NCBI GenBank assembly: GCA_014360005.1 | Contig: JACIYI010000007.1 | Location: 1-64,000, forward strand | Source of the DNA: Candidatus Aminicenantota bacterium | GTDB taxonomy: Bacteria > Acidobacteriota > Aminicenantia > Aminicenantales > Saccharicenantaceae | Direction of reading: 5' to 3' | DNA length: 64,000 nt | Part shown: one piece after another, positions 28,315 through 36,651 of the stretch | How the letters are laid out: every line of letters starts with the position of its first letter | How positions within the stretch are numbered: the stretch's first letter is position 1 | Notes under the pieces: generated by a model | The model's input: the letters and a program-made list of their open reading frames with translations, nothing else | Told to the model about the DNA's origin: nothing | The model's database searches: none | Position numbers and translations under genes: made by a program

Positions 28315-29766
28315 ATGAGCATCGATTTGAACTCTCTTAAACCGGAAAAACTCTGGAAACATTTCAGTCAGATTCTGACCATTCCGCATGGTTCGGGTAA
28401 CGAGAAAGCTCTGGCCAGCCATATTCTCAACCTGGCCCGGAGCTGGGGACTGGAGGCCCGGCAGGATAAAGTGGGCAACGTGGTGGTGCGCAAGCCGGCC
28501 TCACCCGGGAAGGAAAACTCTCCCGGGGTGGTGTTGCAGGCTCACCTGGACATGGTCTGTGAAAAAAATTCTGATGTCAGCCATGATTTCCTTAAGGATC
28601 CGATTCGGGCCCGGATTGACGGGGACTGGGTAAAGGCCAGTGGTACTACCCTGGGGGCTGACAATGGCATCGGTCTGGCAGCCTGCCTGGCCGTTCTGGA
28701 GGACCGGACTATAACCCATGGTCCGCTGGAATGCCTGTTTACCGTGGACGAAGAAACGGGACTGACCGGGGCCTTCAAGCTGGGACGGGACATGCTTCAG
28801 GGAAAGCTGCTTCTTAACCTGGATTCAGAAGATGAGGGAACCTTTACCATCGGCTGCGCTGGCGGGGCTGATTCAGAAATTACCCTGCCTCTGGAACGTA
28901 AAAAAAGAAAATCAGGCCACCAGATACTCATCAAAATCTCAGGTTTGCGCGGCGGTCATTCTGGCCTGGACATAAACCTGGGGCGGGGCAATGCTCTCAA
29001 GCTTTTAAGCCGGGTACTGGCCCTGGCCTCGGAAAAATTCAGGCTGGAACTGGTTGCTATGAATGGGGGCAGCAAGCGGAATGCTATTCCCCGGGAAGCC
29101 TGGGCAGTAGTGGCGGTTGAGCCCAGGACCAGAAAGAGCTTGCTCAATTTCATAAAAAAAGAATTCGAGACCATAAAATCAGAATACAGAGTAACCGAAC
29201 CGGACCTGGCTTTTGACCTGAGGGATTCGGTTGATTCAGATTTTCCGCTGACCGTCGAATCCCAGAATCGGTTGCTGCGGTTAGTCCTGGCCCTGCCCCA
29301 CGGGGTAATTGCCATGCATCCCCAGATAGCCGGACTGGTTGAAACCTCCAGCAACCTGGCCATAGTCAACACCGAGCCCCGGCAGGCCAGGATAATCTGC
29401 AACAGCCGAAGCTCGGTCTTCTCGGCCCTGGAAGCCACTCGGCTGGTCATCAGATCAGCCTGTCACCTGGCCGGGGCTAAGGTGGTCCAGCCGCAGGGTT
29501 ATCCGGCCTGGACTCCTAACCTGGATTCGCCCCTGCTGGCGAAAATGGTGGAAATATACAAGAATCTGTTCCAGAAAGAACCGGAGGTCAAAGCCGTCCA
29601 CGCCGGACTGGAATGCGGGATAATCGGTGAGAAGTATTCGGAAATGGACATGATTTCTTTCGGTCCGACCATCAAGTATCCTCATTCTCCTGATGAAAAG
29701 GTCAGCATTAGTTCGGTAGAAAAATTCTGGCAATTTCTGCTGGAGGCCCTCAATAAATTAACTTAA
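28315..29766 (+). CDS. pepD: Aminoacyl-histidine dipeptidase (M20C, PepD)
   Basis: A 483-residue metallodipeptidase (carnosinase-like, broad Xaa-His and dipeptide hydrolase). Zinc-site blocks are LQAHLDMVCEK, GADNGIGLAACLAVLED, DEETGLTGA, LNLDSEDEG and, near the C-terminus, AGLECGIIGEKYSEMDMISFGP and KYPHSPDEKVSI. Length matches E. coli PepD. AGGAG precedes the ATG at 28315; the open frame upstream lies over the divergent promoter and znuA and is not used. Confidence 0.92.
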   Translation: MSIDLNSLKPEKLWKHFSQILTIPHGSGNEKALASHILNLARSWGLEARQDKVGNVVVRKPASPGKENSPGVVLQAHLDMVCEKNSDVSHDFLKDPIRARIDGDWVKASGTTLGADNGIGLAACLAVLEDRTITHGPLECLFTVDEETGLTGAFKLGRDMLQGKLLLNLDSEDEGTFTIGCAGGADSEITLPLERKKRKSGHQILIKISGLRGGHSGLDINLGRGNALKLLSRVLALASEKFRLELVAMNGGSKRNAIPREAWAVVAVEPRTRKSLLNFIKKEFETIKSEYRVTEPDLAFDLRDSVDSDFPLTVESQNRLLRLVLALPHGVIAMHPQIAGLVETSSNLAIVNTEPRQARIICNSRSSVFSALEATRLVIRSACHLAGAKVVQPQGYPAWTPNLDSPLLAKMVEIYKNLFQKEPEVKAVHAGLECGIIGEKYSEMDMISFGPTIKYPHSPDEKVSISSVEKFWQFLLEALNKLT

Positions 29767-29783
29767 AATAAAGCGGAGGCAAC

Positions 29784-30278
29784 ATGAAGAGAAGAAAATT
29801 TCTTCTGCTTCTGGGAATTTTTTCTTCTCTGCCTTCAAGATTGTGGTCAAGGTTCAAACCAGGGAGGACGATTATGAAGAAAGCCATCCAGACCGATCGG
29901 GCCCCCAAAGCTATCGGCCCTTATTCCCAAGCTATTCGGGCCAACGGCTTTATCTTTGTTTCAGGGCAGATTCCTCTGGACCCGGCAAGCGGTGAGATAG
30001 CCGGCGCCACCATTGAGGAACAGACCCATCGGGTATTGAAGAACATCCAGGCTATCCTGGAAGCTGCGGGCAGTTCCATGGCTGAAGTGGTCAAGGCCAC
30101 TGTCTATCTGGCTGATATGAATGACTTTGCTAAAATGAACGCCATTTATGCTCAATATTTCCCCGAGCCTTTCCCGGCCCGGGCCGCCTTCCAGGTGGCC
30201 AGGCTGCCCCGCGATGTCAAAATAGAAATCGAGGTCATGGCGGCTGCTGGTCCCGAAGTCACACCCGCGGTCAAATAG
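29784..30278 (+). CDS. ridA: RidA/YjgF family protein with a possible exported form
   Basis: The RidA domain (beginning [20 protein letters not shown]) hydrolyses reactive enamine/imine intermediates made by PLP enzymes. The conserved Arg in [13 protein letters not shown] and the PGPYSQ-like block are present. Two in-frame starts both have good ribosome sites. The ATG at 29784 has GGAGG five bases upstream and adds 30 residues ([15 protein letters not shown]...) that look like a signal, even with a twin-Arg. The ATG at 29874 follows GGGAGGA and gives the normal 134-residue cytosolic protein. I report the longer frame and leave the choice open. Confidence 0.85.
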   Translation: MKRRKFLLLLGIFSSLPSRLWSRFKPGRTIMKKAIQTDRAPKAIGPYSQAIRANGFIFVSGQIPLDPASGEIAGATIEEQTHRVLKNIQAILEAAGSSMAEVVKATVYLADMNDFAKMNAIYAQYFPEPFPARAAFQVARLPRDVKIEIEVMAAAGPEVTPAVK

Positions 30279-30353
30279 ACCGGCACCGGGAACTCTGGCC
30301 GTCGAACTTAATTTTTGCCGGCTCTGTAGTATAATTATATTTGAGGATGACCG

Positions 30354-30572
30354 ATGCCTATATATGAATATTTGTGTATGAATTGCCAGAAAAGATTTGA
30401 GGTTCTGGTTAATTTGAATAACCAGGCTAAAGTTATCTGCCCCGACTGCCAGAGTGACCGGGTTAAAAGGCTGGTGTCGGCCTTCGGTATTGGCGGTGGC
30501 GGCAGCAGGATTAAAAGCGGGGGCAACAGCTGTTCCACCTGTTCTTCCCACAGCTGTTCGACCTGTAAATAA
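30354..30572 (+). CDS. FmdB-family zinc ribbon protein
   Basis: A 72-residue protein beginning with the family pattern MPIYEYLCMNCQKRFE. A zinc ribbon is formed by two CxxC pairs (CMNC and CPDC). The tail is Gly/Ser-rich with three further CxxC-like repeats (SCSTC, HSCSTC), a common feature of this family. Function is unknown; regulatory roles have been proposed. GAGGATG lies before the ATG, and a TATAAT sits at 30330-30335. Confidence 0.85.
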   Translation: MPIYEYLCMNCQKRFEVLVNLNNQAKVICPDCQSDRVKRLVSAFGIGGGGSRIKSGGNSCSTCSSHSCSTCK

Positions 30573-30582
30573 AGCTTTTTTC

Positions 30583-30612
30583 TTGACATTTTCCGCTCTT
30601 ATCCTGTAAATC
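30583..30612 (+). promoter_or_regulatory. Promoter of hyuAB
   Basis: Consensus TTGACA (30583-30588), an 18-base spacer and TAAATC (30607-30612). Predicted start near 30619, upstream of the GAGGAG ribosome site of hyuA. Confidence 0.5.
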
Positions 30613-30654
30613 TATTCACTTATTTAAGTTTCCAGGAAGAGGAGCAACCGGATT

Positions 30655-32670
30655 TTGGCTGACTTGAAAAAAACAGGCCTTAGAATCGGTGTGGATTCGG
30701 GCGGAACCTTTACTGATTTTGTTATTCATTCCGGGGGCCAGCTGACGGTTAAAAAGCTGCCTTCCACTCCTCATGACCCGGCCGAGGCCATTGTGACGGG
30801 TCTGGCCGAGTTCTGTCCAAAGGAACGAGCGACCATCATCCACGGGACAACAGTCGGTACCAATGCCCTGCTGGAAAAAAAGGGCGGCCGGATTGCCTTC
30901 ATCACCACCAGGGGTTTTGAGGACATTATTTTTATCGGCCGTCAGACCAGGAAGCAGCTTTATAACCTGAAGGGAGAAGAACGGGCCTACCTTCTCTCGC
31001 CCCGGCTGTGCTTTGGCCTGGAGGAGAGAATTCTGGCCAACGGCCAGGTGGAAAAGCCTCTGGTCAAAAAGGATATAGACAGAGTTATCGGCCTCCTGCA
31101 AAAGGAAAAGGTGGAAGCAGTGGCCGTCTGTCTGCTGCATTCCTATGCCAACCCGGTCCACGAACTGGCCGTGGCCGAGAGATTGAAGCAGGCCGGGTTC
31201 AGGGTTTCAGTCTCTTCCAGCCTTCTGCCTGAACACCGAGAATTTGAACGGGCTTCCACCACGGTCATTAATGCCTATCTCCTGCCAGTTATGGACCGCT
31301 ACCTGGAAAAGCTGGAGGCCAGCCTCTCAGGGGCTGAGCTCAAAATCATGCAGTCCAACGAAGGTTACATTTCAGCCGGCAGGGCCAGGCAGGAACCAAT
31401 CAGAACTATATTATCGGGCCCCACGGGCGGAGTGGTCGGAGCCTATCACCTGGCCCGGGCTGCCGGTTTCCGCAAGGTTATCAGTTTCGACATGGGCGGT
31501 ACCTCGACCGATGTTTCCCTGATTGACAGCCGGATAAAAAGGTCCACCGAAAACCTGGTGGGCGATTACCCGGTCCGCTTACCCATGGTCGATGTCCATT
31601 CGGTGGGAGCCGGCGGCGGTTCTGTGGTCTACGTGGATAAGGGTGGTCTGCTGCGGGTTGGGCCCCAGAGTGTCGGAGCTAACCCCGGGCCGGCCTGTTA
31701 TGGCCAGGGCGATATGCCGGCGGTGACCGATGCCAACCTCTGCCTGGGCCGGCTGGACCCGGAATTTTTTCTGGGCGGCAGGATGAAAATCTACCCGGAA
31801 AGAAGTCAGAGAGCCCTGGAGGCTGTGGCCAGGAAAATCGGCCGGAGCCTGGTGGAAACCGCTCTGGGGGTGGTTGATATTGCCAATGCCAGCATGGAAA
31901 AAGCCATCAGGGTCATTTCGGTAGAGAGAGGCTATGACCCTCGGCAGTTCACCCTGGTTTCCTTCGGCGGGGCCGGCGGGCTGCACGCGGTAGAAATGGC
32001 CGAACATCTACGGATTCCCAGGGTAATTATTCCCCGTTTGGCCGGGGTGTTGTCGGCTCTGGGATTGTTACTGGCCGATTCGGTCAAGGATTATTCCAGG
32101 TCGTTTATCCGGCTGGCCCAGAAAACTGACCCGGTTGAAGTGGAAAAAGCTTTTAACCAGATGGCCGAACAGGCTGTGGCTGATATGGCCGAGGATGGTT
32201 TTGACCCGGCTGAGGTCCTGGTGGAAAGACAATTAGACTTGAGGTACCTGGGACAGTCGCATGAGCTGAGTGTTCCCTATCGCCCCGGAGCTTTTCATAA
32301 TTTCAGTTACCTCAATGATTTCCACCGGCAGCATCGGCGCCTTTTTTCTTATTATCATCAACACCGGCCGGTAGAAATAGTCAACCTGAGGATAAGGGCC
32401 ATAGCCAGGGCCCCCAGGGTCAAGCTCCAGACCTGTGAGCGCAGCCCGAAGGTGCCGGCTGCGGCCCGGCTAAAAAAGCAAAGGCTCTACTATGGCCGGG
32501 AAAAATACCAGGTGGAAGTGCTGGACCGGTCGCGGCTGCTGGCTGGCAATAGAATCCCCGGACCCTGCTTGATCCTCGACGCTGAATCCACCACCTTTGT
32601 CCCGCCCGGTTACCTGGCCGAGACTGATGAGTACTTGAATCTGATCATAGAAAAAACAGGGACCAAATGA
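30655..32670 (+). CDS. hyuA: Hydantoinase/oxoprolinase subunit A
   Basis: A 671-residue member of the ATP-dependent N-methylhydantoinase A / 5-oxoprolinase / acetone carboxylase beta family, of the ASKHA fold. Phosphate-binding blocks are GVDSGGTFTDFVI at the N-terminus and ISFDMGGTSTDVSLI near 280, with SFGGAGGLHAVEMAEH further on. It acts with HyuB, whose start overlaps this stop. The exact substrate (hydantoin, 5-oxoproline or another lactam) cannot be assigned. The start is a TTG with GAGGAG ten bases upstream; no ATG is available nearby. Confidence 0.87.
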   Translation: MADLKKTGLRIGVDSGGTFTDFVIHSGGQLTVKKLPSTPHDPAEAIVTGLAEFCPKERATIIHGTTVGTNALLEKKGGRIAFITTRGFEDIIFIGRQTRKQLYNLKGEERAYLLSPRLCFGLEERILANGQVEKPLVKKDIDRVIGLLQKEKVEAVAVCLLHSYANPVHELAVAERLKQAGFRVSVSSSLLPEHREFERASTTVINAYLLPVMDRYLEKLEASLSGAELKIMQSNEGYISAGRARQEPIRTILSGPTGGVVGAYHLARAAGFRKVISFDMGGTSTDVSLIDSRIKRSTENLVGDYPVRLPMVDVHSVGAGGGSVVYVDKGGLLRVGPQSVGANPGPACYGQGDMPAVTDANLCLGRLDPEFFLGGRMKIYPERSQRALEAVARKIGRSLVETALGVVDIANASMEKAIRVISVERGYDPRQFTLVSFGGAGGLHAVEMAEHLRIPRVIIPRLAGVLSALGLLLADSVKDYSRSFIRLAQKTDPVEVEKAFNQMAEQAVADMAEDGFDPAEVLVERQLDLRYLGQSHELSVPYRPGAFHNFSYLNDFHRQHRRLFSYYHQHRPVEIVNLRIRAIARAPRVKLQTCERSPKVPAAARLKKQRLYYGREKYQVEVLDRSRLLAGNRIPGPCLILDAESTTFVPPGYLAETDEYLNLIIEKTGTK

Positions 32671-34235
32671 AGCTATTTGACCCGATCGAGCTGGAGCTTT
32701 TCAAGAATTTATTTACCTCCATAACTGAGGAAATGGCCGCGGTGCTGCAGAGGACCTCCCTGTCCCCCAACATCAAAGAAAGAAGGGATTTTTCCTGCGC
32801 CCTTTTTACCCGGCTGGGAGAGACTTTTGCTCAGGGTTCCCATATCCCGGTTCATCTGGGAGCTATGCCGCTGTCGGTCCAGGCAGCTCTGCAGGCAGTG
32901 GAATTTCGCCCGGGCGATGTAGTCATACTCAATGACCCTTACCGGGGCGGCACACACCTGCCCGACATTACCTGCATCCAGCCTTATTTCATTGACGATA
33001 ATCTTTGCTTTCTGGTGGCCAACCGGGCCCATCATTCCGATGTCGGCGGCCTCACCCCCGGGTCCATGCCCCTGGCCACGGAGATTTTCCAGGAAGGGGT
33101 GATTATTCCTCCGCTCAAGCTGTACCAGCGCGGCCGGTTGAATGAAGAAGTGCTCAGCCTGTTTCTGGCCAACGTCCGGACTCCGGAAGAAAGGCGGGGG
33201 GACATTCTGGCTCAGGTGGCAGCCAATTCCCGGGGAGCCAGACGCCTGGGGGAAATGCTCAATCGTTATGGCCTGGAAAAATTGACCCTGTATGCCGACC
33301 AAATTCAGGACTATACCGAAAAAATTCTACGGGCCACTATCAAGTCCATTCCCGACGGCCGCTATGAGTTTGAGGACTTCCTGGACGATGACGGACTCAG
33401 CCCCCGGCCGGTTAGAATTAGAGTGACTCTGACCATCAGGGGCGACGAAGCCTGGGTTGATTTTAGCGGTTCGGCCGACCAGGTCGCCGGTTCGGTTAAT
33501 GCCAATTTCGCCGTTACCTACTCCGCAGTCCTCTATGTTTTTCGCAGCCTGGTGGAAGAAGACATACCTTTCAATACCGGCCTGATGAAACCGGTCCATA
33601 TCATTGCCCCGGAAGGCTCAGTGGTTAACGCCACTTTCCCCTCGGCCCTGGCTGGAGGCAATGTGGAAACTTCCCAGAGAATTGTCGATGTCCTGCTGGG
33701 GGCTCTGGCCCTGGCCATTCCCGACCGGGTTCCAGCTGCCAGCCAGGGGACGATGAATAACGTGGCCTGCGGCGGTTTTAACCCCAGGACCAGAACCAGC
33801 TTTGCCTATTATGAAACCATCGGCGGCGGCCTGGGGGCCTCGGCTACTCACCACGGGTTGAGCGGGGTCCACTGTCACATGACCAACTCCCTCAACACCC
33901 CGATTGAAGCCCTGGAAAATTATCTGCCCCTGAAAATCAGGCGTTACTCGCTGCGGAAAAACTCAGGCGGCCGGGGGCGGCGGTGGGGCGGCGACGGCCT
34001 CATCCGGGAATATCAATTCCTGGTTCCGGTTAATCTGACCATCATCTCAGACCGGAGAAAATTAAAGCCTTATGGTCTGGCCGGGGGCCAACCGGGTCGG
34101 GCTGGAATTAACCTGCTTATCAGAAAGAGACGAAGAAAAATTCTGGCTTCCAAGGTTAATCTCAAACTGGAGGCCGGAGATATTCTCATAATAGAAACGC
34201 CCGGGGGTGGTGGATATGGTCCGGCCGAAAGCTGA
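32667..34235 (+). CDS. hyuB: Hydantoinase/oxoprolinase subunit B
   Basis: A 522-residue HyuB-type subunit. Family blocks are SPNIKERRDFSCALF, NDPYRGGTHLPDITCIQP, VANRAHHSDVGGLTPGSMP, GGGLGASATHHGLSGVHCHMTN and the C-terminal IETPGGGGYG. It overlaps hyuA by four bases. With pepD, ridA and ftcD nearby the setting is amino-acid and peptide catabolism, which would suit 5-oxoproline or hydantoin ring opening. Confidence 0.88.
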   Translation: MKLFDPIELELFKNLFTSITEEMAAVLQRTSLSPNIKERRDFSCALFTRLGETFAQGSHIPVHLGAMPLSVQAALQAVEFRPGDVVILNDPYRGGTHLPDITCIQPYFIDDNLCFLVANRAHHSDVGGLTPGSMPLATEIFQEGVIIPPLKLYQRGRLNEEVLSLFLANVRTPEERRGDILAQVAANSRGARRLGEMLNRYGLEKLTLYADQIQDYTEKILRATIKSIPDGRYEFEDFLDDDGLSPRPVRIRVTLTIRGDEAWVDFSGSADQVAGSVNANFAVTYSAVLYVFRSLVEEDIPFNTGLMKPVHIIAPEGSVVNATFPSALAGGNVETSQRIVDVLLGALALAIPDRVPAASQGTMNNVACGGFNPRTRTSFAYYETIGGGLGASATHHGLSGVHCHMTNSLNTPIEALENYLPLKIRRYSLRKNSGGRGRRWGGDGLIREYQFLVPVNLTIISDRRKLKPYGLAGGQPGRAGINLLIRKRRRKILASKVNLKLEAGDILIIETPGGGGYGPAES

Positions 34236-34239
34236 GGCT

Positions 34240-36054
34240 TCAATCGACGGTTAAAGTCTTGCTGATATTTCTCGGCTGGTCAGGGTCCAACCCCAGTTCC
34301 TGGCTGACATAGTAGGCCAGCAGCTGGGCCACCACCACACTCAGAACTGGACTGAGATAGTAATTATCGGAGACCAGGGGAATCAGGAAATGAGAATTGA
34401 GCCTCAGGGAAGGTTCGTCCGGCCCGATCAGGGCAATTTTCCCGTAGCGGCAGCTGACCTCGTTCATGTGGGAAATGCTCATTCTGGCATCTTCGGCCGT
34501 GCTGATGAACAGAACCCAGTCATCGGGAGAAATGATGGCCAGCGGTCCGTGCTTGAATTCTGAAGAATACATGGCTTCGCATGGGATGTAGGAAACTTCT
34601 TTCAGCTTCAGCGCCCCTTCCAGGCAGGCTCCGTAGGAAAGCCCGTAGCCCAGATAATAAAGGTACTTTTTACCCTTCAGCACCCGGGCCAGCTCTTTAA
34701 CCGGGCCGGGAGTCTGGTGCAGTGTTTCCTCAATTAACCGGGGCAGGAGGTCCAGGTCTTCTCTGGCCAGCGGAACCGGCAGACCTTTTTCAGCGGCCAG
34801 CCGGCAGGCCAGCACCAGAAAAGTGAGCACCTGGTTGAGAAAGGTTTTGGTAGCCGGAACCGAGATTTCCACCCCCGTCAGCAGGGGCAGGTATTGCTCC
34901 ACCCGGAGTTGCAGGGATGAACCGAGAACATTAACCATGGCCACCAGGTGGCGGGCCTGCTGGCTCTGCAACAGGTTCAGGACGTTGATGACATCCTTGG
35001 TCTCCCCGCTCTGGGATACCAGGATGAAAGCTTCCTGCTCCGGGTTGAAGTTTCGGTAGTATTGGCCGAAGGCCCCGGCTATCACCGGAATGGCTTCCAG
35101 GCGGCTGATGGCATTTAAGTAGAAAGCCCCGAGGACGCAGGCGTTGTAAGAAGAACCCGAGCCGATGAGAAAAACCCGGTTGACTCTCGATAGTACTTCC
35201 AGGATGCCCTGCAGATTTTCCTTTTGGCCTAGATATTCCAGCAGGGCCCGGGCCTTTTCCGGCTGCTCATGAATTTCTTTGAGCATGAAATGAGGATACT
35301 CCCCTTTCTGGGCTTGCTCCAGGTCCAGGGTGCAGCGGTATGGTTCTCTGGTTATCTCCTGGCCATCGGACAGGTTCCGGAGGCGGTAAGAAGTAGCTGT
35401 AAATTCTACGTATTCTCCGTCCCTGATGGTAACTATCTCCCGGGTTAAGGGCAGGATGGAAGGCAGGTCCGAAGAACAGCAGATAAAGCCGTCTCCCACG
35501 CCCAGGTAAAGAGAAGAATATTTTTTGACACAGTACATCAGGTCGCTGCCAACTTCAGTCACGCAGAAAGCATAATCTCCCTGAAGCATCCGGTCGGCTT
35601 TCTCCAGGGCCCGGCCCAGGTCGGGCGAGCTCTTATAGGCCTCTTCCACGGCATGGACACAGACTTCGCCATCATTTTCGCCCCGGAAGCGATGACCGGC
35701 GGCAGTCAGTGATTGAATCAGTTCTCTGGTGTTGACGATATTTCCGTTATGAGCCCCGATCAAGCGCTGCTGGCAGTCAAAATGAGGCTGGGCGTTGCGG
35801 GGCAGCGGCTGTCCGAAGGTAGCCCAGCGGAGCTGGATTATTCCCTTGTAACCCTGCATTTCTTCAAAGCGCAGTTTGGCCGCCACTTCCTCTATCTTGC
35901 CCACGTCTTTCCTGAGTTCGGCCTGGAAACCATCAAATGTGCCCAGGCCGACCGAGTCATAACCGCGGTAGGTCAGACGCCGCCCGGCGGCCAGGAGAAT
36001 CTGGCCCAGGTCGGGCTGCTTCTCCCGAAAAATGATCCCAAAAATCCCGCACAT
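34240..36054 (-). CDS. glmS: Glutamine-fructose-6-phosphate aminotransferase
   Basis: A 604-residue enzyme making glucosamine-6-phosphate for cell-wall sugars. The N-terminal class II glutaminase has the catalytic Cys2 (MCGIFG), YRGYDSVGL, LRWATFG and AHNGNIVNTREL; this last block differs from the more usual HNGIIEN. Two SIS domains follow (about 285-410 and 455-595), with IGSGSSYNACVLG and VSQSGETKDVINV. The C-terminus NISKTLTVD matches the isomerase tail. AAGGAGAG precedes the ATG. Only 35 bases separate it from the NusG paralogue, so no glmS ribozyme fits here. Confidence 0.9.
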   Translation of the reverse strand: MCGIFGIIFREKQPDLGQILLAAGRRLTYRGYDSVGLGTFDGFQAELRKDVGKIEEVAAKLRFEEMQGYKGIIQLRWATFGQPLPRNAQPHFDCQQRLIGAHNGNIVNTRELIQSLTAAGHRFRGENDGEVCVHAVEEAYKSSPDLGRALEKADRMLQGDYAFCVTEVGSDLMYCVKKYSSLYLGVGDGFICCSSDLPSILPLTREIVTIRDGEYVEFTATSYRLRNLSDGQEITREPYRCTLDLEQAQKGEYPHFMLKEIHEQPEKARALLEYLGQKENLQGILEVLSRVNRVFLIGSGSSYNACVLGAFYLNAISRLEAIPVIAGAFGQYYRNFNPEQEAFILVSQSGETKDVINVLNLLQSQQARHLVAMVNVLGSSLQLRVEQYLPLLTGVEISVPATKTFLNQVLTFLVLACRLAAEKGLPVPLAREDLDLLPRLIEETLHQTPGPVKELARVLKGKKYLYYLGYGLSYGACLEGALKLKEVSYIPCEAMYSSEFKHGPLAIISPDDWVLFISTAEDARMSISHMNEVSCRYGKIALIGPDEPSLRLNSHFLIPLVSDNYYLSPVLSVVVAQLLAYYVSQELGLDPDQPRNISKTLTVD

Positions 36055-36089
36055 ATTTCTCTCTCCTTAGCCCTTATTAGGGTTCAGGC

Positions 36090-36605
36090 TTAAAGCCGGT
36101 CCCGGTTCCTTCCGACCACGGCCGGCTGGCAGATTTTCTTGATCTTGCTTTTTTCTATTAGCAACGAGGCCTGGTAGGCAACGTAATTTAGCAGAATCAT
36201 TACCCTTTGCCGGTCGCTCAGCTCGCGGCAGAATAACCCCTTCAGACCTCTCAGTGGTCCCTCCATCACCTCAATTTGGTCTCCCGGTTGGGGCTCCTCT
36301 CCGTATTTCATCAATTCAATGAGCCCGTTTTTTTCTCTTGATTTAAGGCAGTTTATTATCTCCGGGTCGAGCGGAACCGGCCCCCGGTCGTTACCGATTA
36401 CTTTCTTCACTCCCCGGGTGAAAATTACCTTCCGGTATTGTTCGGGGTGCCGGAACCTCAGGAAAAGATAGCCCGGGAAAAATGGCCGGACCACCCTGTT
36501 CTGCCTGTATTTAGGATTATAAACAGTAAACCCGGCCTGGCCGAACAGGTTTTCTACCTGAGTTTCTTTCTTGGGTTTGGTCTGGATTACATACCAGCTG
36601 ACCAT
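36090..36605 (-). CDS. NusG paralogue (RfaH/UpxY/LoaP-like antiterminator)
   Basis: A 171-residue protein with an NGN domain (about 1-105: SWYVIQTKPKKETQVENLF and FFPGYLFLRF) and a C-terminal KOW domain (about 108-160: PGDQIEVMEGPLRGLKGLF). Sequence details resemble specialised NusG paralogues that promote transcription of long operons, rather than housekeeping NusG, which normally sits beside secE and rplK. Those neighbours are absent. It precedes glmS by 35 bases on the same strand. GGGGAGAG lies before the ATG. Confidence 0.82.
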   Translation of the reverse strand: MVSWYVIQTKPKKETQVENLFGQAGFTVYNPKYRQNRVVRPFFPGYLFLRFRHPEQYRKVIFTRGVKKVIGNDRGPVPLDPEIINCLKSREKNGLIELMKYGEEPQPGDQIEVMEGPLRGLKGLFCRELSDRQRVMILLNYVAYQASLLIEKSKIKKICQPAVVGRNRDRL

Positions 36606-36651
36606 CTCTCCCCGCCCGTTCAGAAATATTTTTATGTTAGCCTGATATTTT

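Noticed and set aside
36055..36089. Possible glmS ribozyme before glmS
   Set aside because: Only 35 bases separate glmS from the upstream NusG paralogue, far too short for the ribozyme of about 150 bases, and no core motif is seen.
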